The translations under genes were made by a program, and so were the position numbers. Below, piece after piece: positions 8,534-18,034 of a DNA stretch of 64,000 nt (position 1 is the stretch's first letter; every line of letters begins with the position of its first letter). The notes beneath the pieces are model-generated. The model was not told the origin of the DNA. It did not search any database and saw only the letters and a list, made by a program, of their open reading frames with translations. The DNA comes from JAMZMI01 sp049115715 (GTDB lineage: Bacteria > Bacteroidota > Bacteroidia > Cytophagales > Cyclobacteriaceae). The stretch is from positions 1 through 64,000 of the forward strand of contig JAGDZQ010000003.1 of the NCBI GenBank assembly GCA_049115715.1, read 5' to 3'.

Positions 8534-9682
8534 ATGAAAATAGGAATAGTTTGCTATCCCACCTATGGTGGAAGTGGTGTGGTGGCCACTGAGCTTGGTA
8601 AGGCACTTGCCAAAGCAGGTCATCAGATTCATTTTATTACCTACTCTCAGCCGACTAGACTGGACTTCTTCAGTGAGAACCTTTTTTACCACGAAGTATC
8701 AGTCAAATCGTACCCTTTGTTTGACTATGCTCCATATGAGCTTGCGCTCTCAAGTAAAATGGTGGATGTGGTGGAGCATGAAAAACTCGACCTATTGCAC
8801 GTCCACTACGCCATACCGCATGCCTCAGCTGCTTATATGGCCAGGCAGATACTAAAATCGAAAGGTATTTCAATTCCTTTCATCACGACACTTCACGGGA
8901 CTGATATCACCCTCGTTGGAAAAGATTCCACATATGAACCCGTCGTTACTTTCTCTATCAATGAATCTGATGGGGTCACGGCAGTATCTCAGGACTTAAG
9001 AAAAGATACATTCGATCACTTCAAAATCACCAATGAAATCGAAGTGATTCCAAATTTTATTGACCTAAAGCGATTTAGCAAGCAAAAAAAGGATCATTTT
9101 AAAAAGGCAATCTGCCCCGGTGGGGAAAAATTAATCGTGCATACATCCAACTTTAGAAAGGTAAAAAGGGTCGGAGATGTGATGCAAATTTTCAAATTAG
9201 TGAGGCAAGTCGTACCAGCAAAACTTCTAATGGTAGGCGATGGACCAGAGCGACACATGGCCGAGGAAATGTGCCGTGAATGCATAGAACTGGAAGACGT
9301 AAGGTTTTTGGGGAAATTGGAGGCCGTGGAAGAAGTACTCTCTGTTTGTGATCTTTTTCTACTTACATCAGAAAAAGAAAGCTTCGGACTGGCTGCTCTA
9401 GAAGCAATGGCATGCGAAGTACCAGTAGTATCAACAAATGCAGGAGGTTTACCAGAATTAAATCTGGATGGCATATCAGGATTTACTTGTGATGTTGGAG
9501 ATGTGGAAACTATGGCGAAAAAATCTTGTCATATATTAGATGATCGAAATCTTCAAAAATTTAAGAAAGGAGCATTGGATCGAGCTAAAGAATTTGATCT
9601 AAGTAATATTTTGCCTATTTATGAGCAACTTTACAAAAAAACGTTGGCAGAGAACCATGCAAAGTCTTTTCACGTTATCTGA
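8534..9682 (+). CDS. bshA: N-acetyl-alpha-D-glucosaminyl L-malate synthase BshA
   Basis: BshA is a GT4 glycosyltransferase that joins UDP-GlcNAc to L-malate in the first step of bacillithiol synthesis. The N-terminus (GIVCYPTYGGSGVVATELG) is the typical BshA glycine-rich acceptor loop. The C-terminal half has the GT4 donor-site features, with the EKESFGLAALEAMACEVPVV segment covering the conserved E-x7-E. The length of 382 residues fits the family. bshB and bshC are not in the window. If the pathway is complete elsewhere, bacillithiol rather than glutathione would be the main low-molecular-weight thiol, which bears on the formaldehyde-type enzymes at 54.9-56.9 kb. Confidence 0.93.
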   Translation: MKIGIVCYPTYGGSGVVATELGKALAKAGHQIHFITYSQPTRLDFFSENLFYHEVSVKSYPLFDYAPYELALSSKMVDVVEHEKLDLLHVHYAIPHASAAYMARQILKSKGISIPFITTLHGTDITLVGKDSTYEPVVTFSINESDGVTAVSQDLRKDTFDHFKITNEIEVIPNFIDLKRFSKQKKDHFKKAICPGGEKLIVHTSNFRKVKRVGDVMQIFKLVRQVVPAKLLMVGDGPERHMAEEMCRECIELEDVRFLGKLEAVEEVLSVCDLFLLTSEKESFGLAALEAMACEVPVVSTNAGGLPELNLDGISGFTCDVGDVETMAKKSCHILDDRNLQKFKKGALDRAKEFDLSNILPIYEQLYKKTLAENHAKSFHVI

Positions 9683-9730
9683 TTTTAATACAGTCATAAT
9701 TACATCTTATTTACCAGCATCATTTCGGCA

Positions 9731-10354
9731 ATGAAACTGAAAAACAAACCACATCTAAGAGGATCTAGACAATTATTTTCAAACCCTGTCCTTGAAAAAC
9801 TTACTAGAACTCACATCTCTATCCCACTTATTATTTTTAGCTTCATTTCAGGAAGTCTTATTTATTTCGGAATAGTAGATTCAGCTGTATCGGCAAGTTA
9901 TATCCCAGTGCTTTTCATAGCGGGCTTATTGAGTTTCAGTTTACTCGAATATGTGATGCACAGATTCGTTTTTCATCTTCAGCCACATACTCCTTCTCAA
10001 GAGAAGTTTGCATATACTGTTCATGGCGTACATCATGATTATCCAAAAGACAAAGATCGCTTGGCTATGCCGCCTCCATTGAGTTTAGCGCTCTCATTTC
10101 TTTTCTATCTCTTGTTTAAATTCTTAATGGGAGGTTTAGTTTACGGTTTTCTACCTGGTTTTTTGATGGGTTACGCGGCATATCTGGGAGTTCATTATAT
10201 GGTACATGCCTATCGCCCTCCCAATAATATGTTCAAAGTTCTATGGGTACATCATGGAATTCATCATTATAAGGATGATGATAGAGCCTTTGGCGTTTCG
10301 TCACCTCTTTGGGATTACGTTTTTGGCACAATGCCAAAAAAACAAAAGGCTTAA
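9731..10354 (+). CDS. fatty acid hydroxylase / sterol desaturase family protein
   Basis: A 207-residue integral membrane di-iron enzyme of the fatty acid hydroxylase superfamily. The conserved histidine boxes are present: HRFVFH, HGVHHDYPKD, HYMVHAY and HHGIHHYKDD. About four membrane segments surround them. Members hydroxylate lipid acyl chains, for example 2-hydroxylation of fatty acids in sphingolipids or sulfonolipids; Bacteroidota use such lipids, so that is the likely role, but the substrate is inferred. It is a single gene with 48 bp to bshA. Confidence 0.85.
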   Translation: MKLKNKPHLRGSRQLFSNPVLEKLTRTHISIPLIIFSFISGSLIYFGIVDSAVSASYIPVLFIAGLLSFSLLEYVMHRFVFHLQPHTPSQEKFAYTVHGVHHDYPKDKDRLAMPPPLSLALSFLFYLLFKFLMGGLVYGFLPGFLMGYAAYLGVHYMVHAYRPPNNMFKVLWVHHGIHHYKDDDRAFGVSSPLWDYVFGTMPKKQKA

Positions 10355-10562
10355 CTGTCTTCCCTATTGCAGAGTACTTCATAAAGTAATTCCCGATTTT
10401 TGAAAGCTTAGCTACCCTTAATAATGTTGAGCATTTAATATCTCATGCCTTTTTGTTGGGATGGCAGAAGAGAATATTCTGCATAAAAGATAGAGAAGTA
10501 CTATTTCACGAAATCATTCTTGCCTACTTTTAGTTATACAATCCTAACAATTAGGCTTATCC

Positions 10563-11660
10563 ATGATCGGACATAGATTTACGGAGTATATTCCCGACAA
10601 AGACCCTCAAAAGTCGCTGTTCGAGAACTTACTTGATATCTTCACTCAAATTTTGACTATTACTTCAGGAAATGTAAGTGAGGCTCTAAGCTGGTTAACT
10701 AATCTCGACAAGCAATATAACTTAAGCTCGTCCGACTATGGGATTGGGAATTTCATCGATGATCTGAAGAGTAAGGGTTATATCATGGATGATGAGGGAA
10801 AAGGTGAATTCAAAATCACCGCAAAAAGCGAACAGAAAATACGCAAAAGTGCGCTGGAGGAGATCTTCGGAAAGTTAAAAAAATCGGGGAAAGGTTCTCA
10901 TAGAACAAATCAATCTGGTGCTGGAGATGAGACGGGTACCGATTTCAGAGAGTTTCAATTTGGAGATTCACCGGAACAAATTGAACTAACCGAAAGCCTA
11001 AGAAACGCACAAATCAATCATGGTTTTGGGGACTTTATGCTTACCGAAAATGACCTTTCTATAAGAGAAAAAGAATTTAAAACTCAAACTTCTACTGTAC
11101 TGATGATCGACATCAGTCACTCTATGATTTTGTATGGAGAAGACAGGATTACTCCGGCAAAAAAAGTTGCCATGGCTTTGGCTGAGCTCGTTACTAAGAA
11201 ATACCCAAAGGATACGCTAGACATCATTGTATTTGGCAATGATTCATGGCAAATAGAAATCAAAGACCTACCCTACCTCAACGTAGGTCCTTATCATACC
11301 AATACAGTTGCAGGGCTGGAGCTTGCGATGGATTTGCTCAGGAGAAGAAAAAATAAGAACAAGCAGATCTTTATGATTACGGATGGCAAACCTACCTGCC
11401 TGAAAGAAGGGATCAAGTATTACAAAAACAGCTTTGGTCTTGACCCGAAAATCATGAATAAAACCTTGAACCTCGCGGCACAGTGCAGGAGGATCAATAT
11501 TCCCATTACTACTTTCATGATTGCCTCCGATCCCTATTTGAAGCAGTTCGTCCAAGAGTTTACACAAGTCAACAACGGGAATGCTTATTACAGTAGTTTG
11601 AAAGGGTTAGGTGATCTAATCTTTGAAGACTACAGAAGAAACCGAAGAAAGAACCTCTGA
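10563..11660 (+). CDS. VWA domain protein paired with AAA ATPase
   Basis: A 365-residue soluble protein. The C-terminal half is a von Willebrand factor A domain with a MIDAS metal site: DISHS at 183-187 and ITDGKPT further on. The N-terminal 180 residues are helical and charged, with no known domain. It is followed 12 bp later by a MoxR/ChlI-like AAA ATPase. Such VWA-AAA pairs act like metal-chelatase or chaperone complexes that remodel or load cofactors into a target protein. The target here is not apparent from neighbours. Confidence 0.82.
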   Translation: MIGHRFTEYIPDKDPQKSLFENLLDIFTQILTITSGNVSEALSWLTNLDKQYNLSSSDYGIGNFIDDLKSKGYIMDDEGKGEFKITAKSEQKIRKSALEEIFGKLKKSGKGSHRTNQSGAGDETGTDFREFQFGDSPEQIELTESLRNAQINHGFGDFMLTENDLSIREKEFKTQTSTVLMIDISHSMILYGEDRITPAKKVAMALAELVTKKYPKDTLDIIVFGNDSWQIEIKDLPYLNVGPYHTNTVAGLELAMDLLRRRKNKNKQIFMITDGKPTCLKEGIKYYKNSFGLDPKIMNKTLNLAAQCRRINIPITTFMIASDPYLKQFVQEFTQVNNGNAYYSSLKGLGDLIFEDYRRNRRKNL

Positions 11661-11672
11661 TATAAAATATTG

Positions 11673-13193
11673 ATGAAAAAATACGATCTACTGACAGCTG
11701 AAGAGTTAAAGCAAATAAGAACTCTGGGTGTGCTTAAACAAGCGGGCTACATTCAGCTTTCGATTAAGGATGAGCTTAGAAAAAACTTAATTAAGAAGAT
11801 TTCCAATAAGGAAAACGTTTTTGAAGGGATCTGGGGTTATGAAGACACTGTCATTCCGGATATTGAGCGAGCTATTCTAGCCAAACACAACATCAACTTT
11901 CTGGGACTAAGGGGGCAAGCTAAAACAAGGATTGCCAGAATGATGACTCATCTTTTGGATGAATATATACCAATCGTCAGTGGTTCTGTAATGAATGATG
12001 ACCCTCTGCAGCCACTATCGAGGTTTGCAAAGGATGAGGTAAGCCAGCATAGGGACGATACTAAAGTAGACTGGGTACATCGCTCTGAAAGATATACAGA
12101 GAAGCTGGCAACACCTGACGTCACCATTGCCGATTTGATTGGTGATGTAGACCCTATCAAAGCAGCAAGTCTTAAACTGCCATACTCCGACGAAAGAGTA
12201 ATTCATTATGGTCTGATTCCTAGATCCCACAGAAGCATTTTCGTAATTAATGAGCTGCCCGATCTTCAAGCCAGAATTCAGGTCGCTCTCTTTAATATAC
12301 TGCAGGAAGGTGATATTCAGATTAGGGGTTTCAAACTAAGACTACCTCTTGATATTCAATTTGTGTTTACGGCAAACCCTGAAGATTATACGAATAGAGG
12401 AAGCATCGTCACTCCTTTGAAAGACAGAATAGATAGTCAGATTATTACTCATTACCCTAAATCGATAGAAGTTGGCAAGCGAATTACTCAGCAGGAAGCC
12501 AAACTAGAGCCTGCTCAAAAGGAGAAAATAGTGGTCTTCGACCTTATGAAGGACTTGATCGAACAGATCGCCTTTGAAGCCAGAGAAAGTGAATATGTAG
12601 ATGCCAAAAGTGGTGTATCCGCACGATTGACTATCTCAGCCTATAAAACCTTGATAAGTGCTGCAGAGCTTAGATTACTCAAATCTGCGGAAAAAACGAC
12701 ATTTGCAAGAATCTCTGATTTCACGGGTGTCATCCCAGCCATCACTGGAAAAGTAGAACTTGTGTATGAAGGTGAACAAGAGGGTCCTGGTATAGTGGCA
12801 CAAAACCTTGTGGGAAAGGCTATTAGAAGTCAATTTACAAACTACTTTCCTGATCCGGAACAAATAAGAAAAAGCAAGGATGGTAAGAACCCATACAAGC
12901 CCATTACGGATTGGTTTGGTGACGGCAACATGGTGGATATAGTCAACAACTATACTTTGGCCGAGTATGAGAAAGAGCTAATGCAAATTCCGGGGCTGGA
13001 GAAGTTGGTTGAAAACACGAATGGGAAACAGGAAAAAGAGTTCAAACTATTTCTTATGGAATTCGCCCTTCATGGATTAGCGGAGTATAGTATGTTGAGC
13101 AAGCATCATTTGGAACAAGGAATGCAGTTCAAGGATTTACTGAGCAGTATGTTTTCGATTCCAGATGCGCCTGAGGAAGATGATGATTATTAG
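11673..13193 (+). CDS. MoxR/magnesium-chelatase-like AAA+ ATPase
   Basis: A 506-residue AAA+ ATPase. Walker A is GLRGQAKT, about residues 78-85. The Walker B region reads FVINELPDL, with asparagine in place of the first acidic residue. The sensor region is FVFTANPEDY, and PLKDRIDSQI holds the arginine region. This NELPDL pattern belongs to the ChlI-like subgroup as I know it. The C-terminal 150 residues are helical. I chose the ATG at 11673 over a TTG one codon upstream. It is translated directly after the VWA gene and very likely forms a complex with its product. Confidence 0.85.
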   Translation: MKKYDLLTAEELKQIRTLGVLKQAGYIQLSIKDELRKNLIKKISNKENVFEGIWGYEDTVIPDIERAILAKHNINFLGLRGQAKTRIARMMTHLLDEYIPIVSGSVMNDDPLQPLSRFAKDEVSQHRDDTKVDWVHRSERYTEKLATPDVTIADLIGDVDPIKAASLKLPYSDERVIHYGLIPRSHRSIFVINELPDLQARIQVALFNILQEGDIQIRGFKLRLPLDIQFVFTANPEDYTNRGSIVTPLKDRIDSQIITHYPKSIEVGKRITQQEAKLEPAQKEKIVVFDLMKDLIEQIAFEARESEYVDAKSGVSARLTISAYKTLISAAELRLLKSAEKTTFARISDFTGVIPAITGKVELVYEGEQEGPGIVAQNLVGKAIRSQFTNYFPDPEQIRKSKDGKNPYKPITDWFGDGNMVDIVNNYTLAEYEKELMQIPGLEKLVENTNGKQEKEFKLFLMEFALHGLAEYSMLSKHHLEQGMQFKDLLSSMFSIPDAPEEDDDY

Positions 13194-13280
13194 GCAAGGT
13201 TTTTGCCATTGCAACGTTTATGATACATCCTGTGTCAGGATAACTAGATAATTTGTAAACAAAACCCTAAATCTGCCAAG

Positions 13281-14549
13281 ATGAAACTATCCGCTCTAAA
13301 ACCTCTTTTTTTATTCTTAATGGGAGCAATTGTGCTCCAATCATGCATTGAAGACGATGCTGACGTTACTGTAACATACAACAAAGGAACTGCCTACTAT
13401 GGTAACATGGATGCTATTAGAAGCATGCCTCTAGTTGAGGGCTCGAGTGCTTTGGTAAATCCGGGAAAAATCTTCGTTTCGTCTGATTATTTATTGATAG
13501 GTGAGGAAAATGAAGGCATTCATGTGATCAATAATCAAAATCCTGCTGCTCCATACAATGTGGCTTTTATTCGAATTCCGGGTAATAAGGAGTTTTATCT
13601 CAGGGACAACTTGCTCTATGCTGAAAGCTACTATGATATGTTGAAAATAGACATATCCAACCCCACACAGCCCGTTCTGGTTAGTCGTGCAGAAAATGCT
13701 ATTTCAGAAGAAATTAAGAACAACTCTGGCGAAACACTACTTGGTTTCGACTTTAAAATGGTAACAGAAAAAATCAATAAGGACGATGATGTATATAATC
13801 ATCTAAATAATGGAGATGGCTATATGGTTCTTTACGATTATACAAATAATCTCATTCCTCCATCTGCAGTACCTGCTTCTTTTGCAGGCAACAGCTCTAG
13901 CAATATCGGCTCTGTCAATAGAGTAGTTGAGCACGAAGGTCATGTCTATGTGATTAGTAGAAGTAACCTCACAGTACTTGAAGCAAGTTCTTTTGACAAA
14001 ATCTACTCTCAAAACGTAGGATCGGAGATGGAGACTATCTACCCTCAGGGAAACCATCTATTTATTGGAGCCAGAAGTGAAATGTCGGTCATGGACGTTT
14101 CTGATCCATTCAATCCATTATGGGTCTCTTCATTTTGGCATGCAACCTCATGCGACCCTGTATACCCAACCGAGCATGGAGCTGCTTATGTTACTTTAAG
14201 GACTGGTGACTTTGCCGAGTGTCCTGGTGATGAAAATGCACTTGTAGTATTAGACATTGAAAATATTGAACAACCATTTGCCCTGCAAGAGTTTCAGATG
14301 ATTAGTCCTTATGGTTTGACTGAGATAAATGAAAAAGTATATGTGGGGGAGGGTGAAAATGGATTCAAAATCTTTGATGCAACTAACCCGAAAGAATTGA
14401 AGTTTGTAGAGTGGGTAAAAGATATCCCAGCGTACGATGTATTGCAGCACCCTACTAAGGACAATATTCTTCTTATTGCAGGACCAAATGGCTTGAGTCA
14501 ATACGAAATAGCTGGAACGTACAATCACATCAGCACCGTTCAGTTCTGA
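13281..14549 (+). CDS. LVIVD-repeat lipoprotein
   Basis: A 422-residue lipoprotein. The signal peptide ends in a lipobox (VLQSC, Cys about 22), so the protein is probably anchored to the outer membrane. The mature part carries LVIVD-type repeats (LLIGEENEGIHVINNQNPAAPYN, KIDISNPTQPVLVS, MSVMDVSDPFNPLWVS), which fold as a beta-propeller. Function in this family is unknown beyond a scaffold or binding role at the cell surface. It is followed closely by another exported protein at 14592, possibly in one operon. Confidence 0.82.
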   Translation: MKLSALKPLFLFLMGAIVLQSCIEDDADVTVTYNKGTAYYGNMDAIRSMPLVEGSSALVNPGKIFVSSDYLLIGEENEGIHVINNQNPAAPYNVAFIRIPGNKEFYLRDNLLYAESYYDMLKIDISNPTQPVLVSRAENAISEEIKNNSGETLLGFDFKMVTEKINKDDDVYNHLNNGDGYMVLYDYTNNLIPPSAVPASFAGNSSSNIGSVNRVVEHEGHVYVISRSNLTVLEASSFDKIYSQNVGSEMETIYPQGNHLFIGARSEMSVMDVSDPFNPLWVSSFWHATSCDPVYPTEHGAAYVTLRTGDFAECPGDENALVVLDIENIEQPFALQEFQMISPYGLTEINEKVYVGEGENGFKIFDATNPKELKFVEWVKDIPAYDVLQHPTKDNILLIAGPNGLSQYEIAGTYNHISTVQF

Positions 14550-14591
14550 TCAAATACGTAGTTAAATCAATGCTTGCCTAAGCTCCTCCCA

Positions 14592-15416
14592 ATGAAAAAA
14601 GAGTTCATCTTAAGATTAATCTTTTTTTCAACAATCACGATCTCAACCTTGACTCCATTCTTAGGATGGAGCCAAGGAAGACTTATCAATAAACTCGTCA
14701 ATGGCTTTTATTCGAGTAAAAGTCAAGAGGCCGAATGGATAAGTACAAGTCTGATCTATGGCAAAGATGGTTCTATTCTTATAGGCAAGCAGCTAGGAAC
14801 CAAGGATGAAAAAATAGACTTCCGCTTAAACACAACTGACACCATCCACGTTCCAATGAGCTATATCCAAGAGATTAAGGGTCCTGATGAAGTGGTCATT
14901 TACCCAGGGGGTAGATACCATTACATTAGCAAGACCTTCCTTTTCTTAAGTGGTGGTCTTGGTGTTAACTATGAGTTTTCAGGGCAAATGAATGGTGCAA
15001 TAGGACATAGGTTTGCAAAGAAATATGCAGCCGGATTGGGAATAGGATATGAATCGCACACAGCATCTGTTGGCGGGCTATTTCTACAGAACGACTTTAT
15101 GACCTTATATGGGTTTGGACGATACTATATCAATGATAGAAAAAGCAGGTTATTCGCTGACATGAAGCTAGGGTATGGTAAACCTGTAAATCAATTTTTC
15201 ACTGATAACCACTCAGGTGGAGTAGTTATTCAACCTGGTATAGGAGTAGTAATGGCTGCAAGAAAAAATCTGAGGTGGGTATATTCAATAAGTCACACCT
15301 TTCAACATACGAATGGAAGTACCCTTGAGCCTGATTTATTTGGTAACCCAATTGAAGCTAAATATGATATCTGGTACCGAAGACTGATGATTACAATAGG
15401 AATGGAAATAAACTAG
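14592..15416 (+). CDS. exported beta-rich hypothetical protein
   Basis: A protein of about 274 residues with a signal peptide at 1 to about 28 (ending FLGWSQG). The central part is a short hydrophilic region. The second half consists of amphipathic beta-type stretches rich in glycine and aromatics (LGVNYEFSGQMNGAIGHRF, TLYGFGRYYINDRKSRLFADMKLGYG), as in outer-membrane beta-barrels. I chose the ATG at 14592 because a TTG at 14574 would add a six-residue stub before the signal peptide. No family is recognised. It lies 42 bp after the LVIVD gene. Confidence 0.6.
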   Translation: MKKEFILRLIFFSTITISTLTPFLGWSQGRLINKLVNGFYSSKSQEAEWISTSLIYGKDGSILIGKQLGTKDEKIDFRLNTTDTIHVPMSYIQEIKGPDEVVIYPGGRYHYISKTFLFLSGGLGVNYEFSGQMNGAIGHRFAKKYAAGLGIGYESHTASVGGLFLQNDFMTLYGFGRYYINDRKSRLFADMKLGYGKPVNQFFTDNHSGGVVIQPGIGVVMAARKNLRWVYSISHTFQHTNGSTLEPDLFGNPIEAKYDIWYRRLMITIGMEIN

Positions 15417-15418
15417 TT

Positions 15419-16255
15419 TTATTGCCCCTCTAGTTTTAAGATAAGTTTCTCAAAATACTTCCCGTCCATTCCATTTCTTAATTCCCAAAGCCTTCCTTTT
15501 TCAGCAACAGCTAATGCATCTTTTTTTCTATCAAGACTATTAAGGAGTTCAGCTTGCTGACCATAAGCGTACCCTGCTTCCTGAAGCTCCAAACTCTTAC
15601 TTACCAGCTCCAAAGCAAGCTCAAGTCTCTCATTTTTCATAAACAAATAGTTTGCTGCGCTGAAATAATCTCGCGCATCTAAACTCAGCCCTGATTGCAA
15701 AGAATCGGCAATAAACTCTCCCACCGCTTTATCTGTCTGTGTCTCTATCCCGAACTTAATGTGTACGTTTCCCCACATTAGATGTAGCACAGCATCATAT
15801 GGTGTCACATCTATACTGATGGTCATGGTTTCAAAATATATCGACTCATCCTCTACTGGAATACTAAACTTTGTCACATCCCAGGATGAATCATAATTAT
15901 AAGTTCCCCAAAGTGTAGTATCGTTATTGAGAATGATTTCCCATCGTTCTTTTCCTGGCACTGAAAGTAGATTGTAAGTCCCAGCAGCGATCTCCTTATC
16001 TGAGATGATCACAGGAGTTGAAAAGCTAATAAGTGTATTTCTTCCAGCTCCAGTTCGCCAGACCTTGTCGTACGGAACCAGTCCACCAAAAATTTTCCTC
16101 CCCCTTGCTGAGGGTCGCTCATATTCGACCTTAATTTCTATAAACCCAACTAGCGTCTTCAATTCTGACGGACTGCTTAACAGTGGGAACTTCTCCTGAG
16201 AATGGAGAGTTAGCGAAGAGAGAAACAAAAAAATTATTAAAACAGATCTATTCAT
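15419..16255 (-). CDS. DUF2911 domain exported protein
   Basis: A protein of about 278 residues with a signal peptide (1-19) and a DUF2911 domain over about residues 25-150. The typical motif is YERPSARGRKIFGGLVPYDKVWRTGAG, followed by a beta-rich core (AAGTYNLLSVPGKERWEIIL). The C-terminal 100 residues are helical and TPR-like (YFSAANYLFMKNERLELALELVSKSLELQ). DUF2911 proteins are common in Bacteroidota but have no known activity. The ATG at 16255 begins the signal peptide; a TTG further upstream would place extra residues in front of it. Confidence 0.85.
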   Translation of the reverse strand: MNRSVLIIFLFLSSLTLHSQEKFPLLSSPSELKTLVGFIEIKVEYERPSARGRKIFGGLVPYDKVWRTGAGRNTLISFSTPVIISDKEIAAGTYNLLSVPGKERWEIILNNDTTLWGTYNYDSSWDVTKFSIPVEDESIYFETMTISIDVTPYDAVLHLMWGNVHIKFGIETQTDKAVGEFIADSLQSGLSLDARDYFSAANYLFMKNERLELALELVSKSLELQEAGYAYGQQAELLNSLDRKKDALAVAEKGRLWELRNGMDGKYFEKLILKLEGQ

Positions 16256-16423
16256 ATGTAAATTAGAAAACGCTAAAGTCAAGCACGTTATCCAAGGTTA
16301 TTAGTACAACTATCTGTTTGTTGCTGATATAATGAATAATCGCTTCTGAAAATTTACAAGATAGAATTCTAACAACTGTCCGAATAGTTAGTTTTTGTTA
16401 AGATTGCGATCTAAACAAAGTCA

Positions 16424-17398
16424 ATGAAATCCATATCCGAACTTCAAGCTCTAATTAAAAGCGAAATTGATCAGCTTCATTATGGCACTCAACCTGAAAA
16501 CCTATATGATCCTATAACCTACATCATGTCTTTGGGCGGAAAACGGATGCGCCCGCTATTGGTACTTTTAGGTTACATGCTGAAGAGAAAGGATGTAGAA
16601 AGAGTTGTACGACCCGCACTAGCAGTAGAAGTATTTCACAATTTCACCCTTATGCATGATGACATCATGGACAAGGCTCCTCTAAGACGTGGAAAACCTA
16701 CGGTTCATGAAAAATGGAACGACAATGTTGCAATATTAAGTGGAGATACTATGCTCGTAAAGGCATACGAGCTCATGCTTACACTTAACTCTGAACACTT
16801 ACCTGATGCGCTTAGGTTATTTAATACTTGTGCGGTGGAGGTTTGTGAAGGCCAGCAGATAGACATGAATTTTGAAACGCAAGATTTCGTATCTGTTAAC
16901 GAATATCTTGAAATGATTCGCTTGAAAACAGCTGTCCTTCTTGGATTCAGCTTGGAACTTGGAGCTTTAATGGCAGGCTTTTCGGAGGGTGAAAGAAAGA
17001 AAATTCATCAAATAGGCGTCAGTATGGGAATCGGATTTCAGCTCATGGATGATCTACTAGACGTTTATGGAGATCAATCTAAATTCGGAAAGCAGGTCGG
17101 CGGAGATATCGCATCAAATAAGAAAACATATCTATTGATCAACGCTCTCAGTCTTTCAAATGCGGATCAAAAAAAGACTCTTGAAGATTGGCTGGGTCGC
17201 AAAGACTTTGACATTGCAGAGAAAGTACAGTCTGTGAAATCTATCTATGACGAAATCGGGATAAAGAAAATAACAGAGGAGAAAATGAATGAGTACTTTG
17301 ATCAATCGTTCGAATTATTAGATAAATTGGACGCTGATGAAGAAGGAAAAAATATCCTTGCTCAATTTGCCTCCTCACTTATGAACAGAGAATCTTAA
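16424..17398 (+). CDS. polyprenyl (trans-isoprenyl) diphosphate synthase
   Basis: A class I trans-prenyltransferase that extends allylic diphosphates with isopentenyl diphosphate, most likely giving the side chain of menaquinone. Both aspartate-rich metal-binding motifs are present: DDIMD in the first (HDDIMDKAPLRRG) and DDLLD in the second (MDDLLDVYGD). GGKRMRP lies at about 34-40. The length of 324 residues is normal. Chain length cannot be fixed from sequence alone. Its stop codon overlaps the start of the next rhomboid gene by one base. Confidence 0.92.
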   Translation: MKSISELQALIKSEIDQLHYGTQPENLYDPITYIMSLGGKRMRPLLVLLGYMLKRKDVERVVRPALAVEVFHNFTLMHDDIMDKAPLRRGKPTVHEKWNDNVAILSGDTMLVKAYELMLTLNSEHLPDALRLFNTCAVEVCEGQQIDMNFETQDFVSVNEYLEMIRLKTAVLLGFSLELGALMAGFSEGERKKIHQIGVSMGIGFQLMDDLLDVYGDQSKFGKQVGGDIASNKKTYLLINALSLSNADQKKTLEDWLGRKDFDIAEKVQSVKSIYDEIGIKKITEEKMNEYFDQSFELLDKLDADEEGKNILAQFASSLMNRES

Positions 17399-18030
17399 TG
17401 TCATTGTCAATAACCCTCATTATCATTATCGTAACGGTTGCGATCAGCTTAGCTGCATTTAATAATGCTGAGATGTACCAAAAGGGATTGATGAATCCTT
17501 ATAAAGTCTTTCACAAAAACGAATATTACCGATTAATCTCATCGGGGTTTCTCCACGGAAGCTATGTGCATCTAGGTTTTAATATGTTCACATTCTACTT
17601 CTTTGGGAGTTTGGTGGAAGAAGTCTTTAGCCAACTTTTAGGCGGCATGTCTACAATAGTTTACGTACTATTCTATGTTTCTGCCATTATAGTTTCTGAC
17701 TTACCTGTAGCTATCAAAAACAAGAGTAATCCAGGCTATAACAGTTTAGGAGCTTCAGGTGCTGTCTCAGCATTGGTCTTTGCTAGCATCCTATATTTCC
17801 CGCTAAATGACATCTGTCTATATGGGTTTCTTTGTCTTCCAGGGTTTATACTCGGAACACTGTACGTTGTTTACTCATACTATCAAGGGAAAAATATGAG
17901 CGACAATATCAACCATGAAGCTCACCTCTATGGAGCAATTTATGGAATGGCATTTGCGCTAGTTATTTATCCATCTGCCGGACTCGATTTCTTCGATCAA
18001 ATACTATCCTATAGACCTTCTTTCCTATAA
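17398..18030 (+). CDS. rhomboid family intramembrane serine protease (210 aa)
   Basis: The third rhomboid protease of the window, and the shortest. GASGAVSAL gives the catalytic serine S120; NHEAHLYGAIYG gives the histidine (H173 or H176). HLGFNMFTFYFFG supplies the asparagine that stabilises the oxyanion. About six helices make up nearly the whole protein. It starts with the TAATG overlap on the prenyl synthase gene and is followed 4 bp later by the cytidine deaminase, so all three are one operon. Confidence 0.88.
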   Translation: MSLSITLIIIIVTVAISLAAFNNAEMYQKGLMNPYKVFHKNEYYRLISSGFLHGSYVHLGFNMFTFYFFGSLVEEVFSQLLGGMSTIVYVLFYVSAIIVSDLPVAIKNKSNPGYNSLGASGAVSALVFASILYFPLNDICLYGFLCLPGFILGTLYVVYSYYQGKNMSDNINHEAHLYGAIYGMAFALVIYPSAGLDFFDQILSYRPSFL

Positions 18031-18034
18031 CCAA

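Noticed and set aside
13227..13241. ATCCTG-TGT-CAGGAT inverted repeat as a terminator
   Set aside because: Six-base arms, three-base loop and no T-run; too weak to call.
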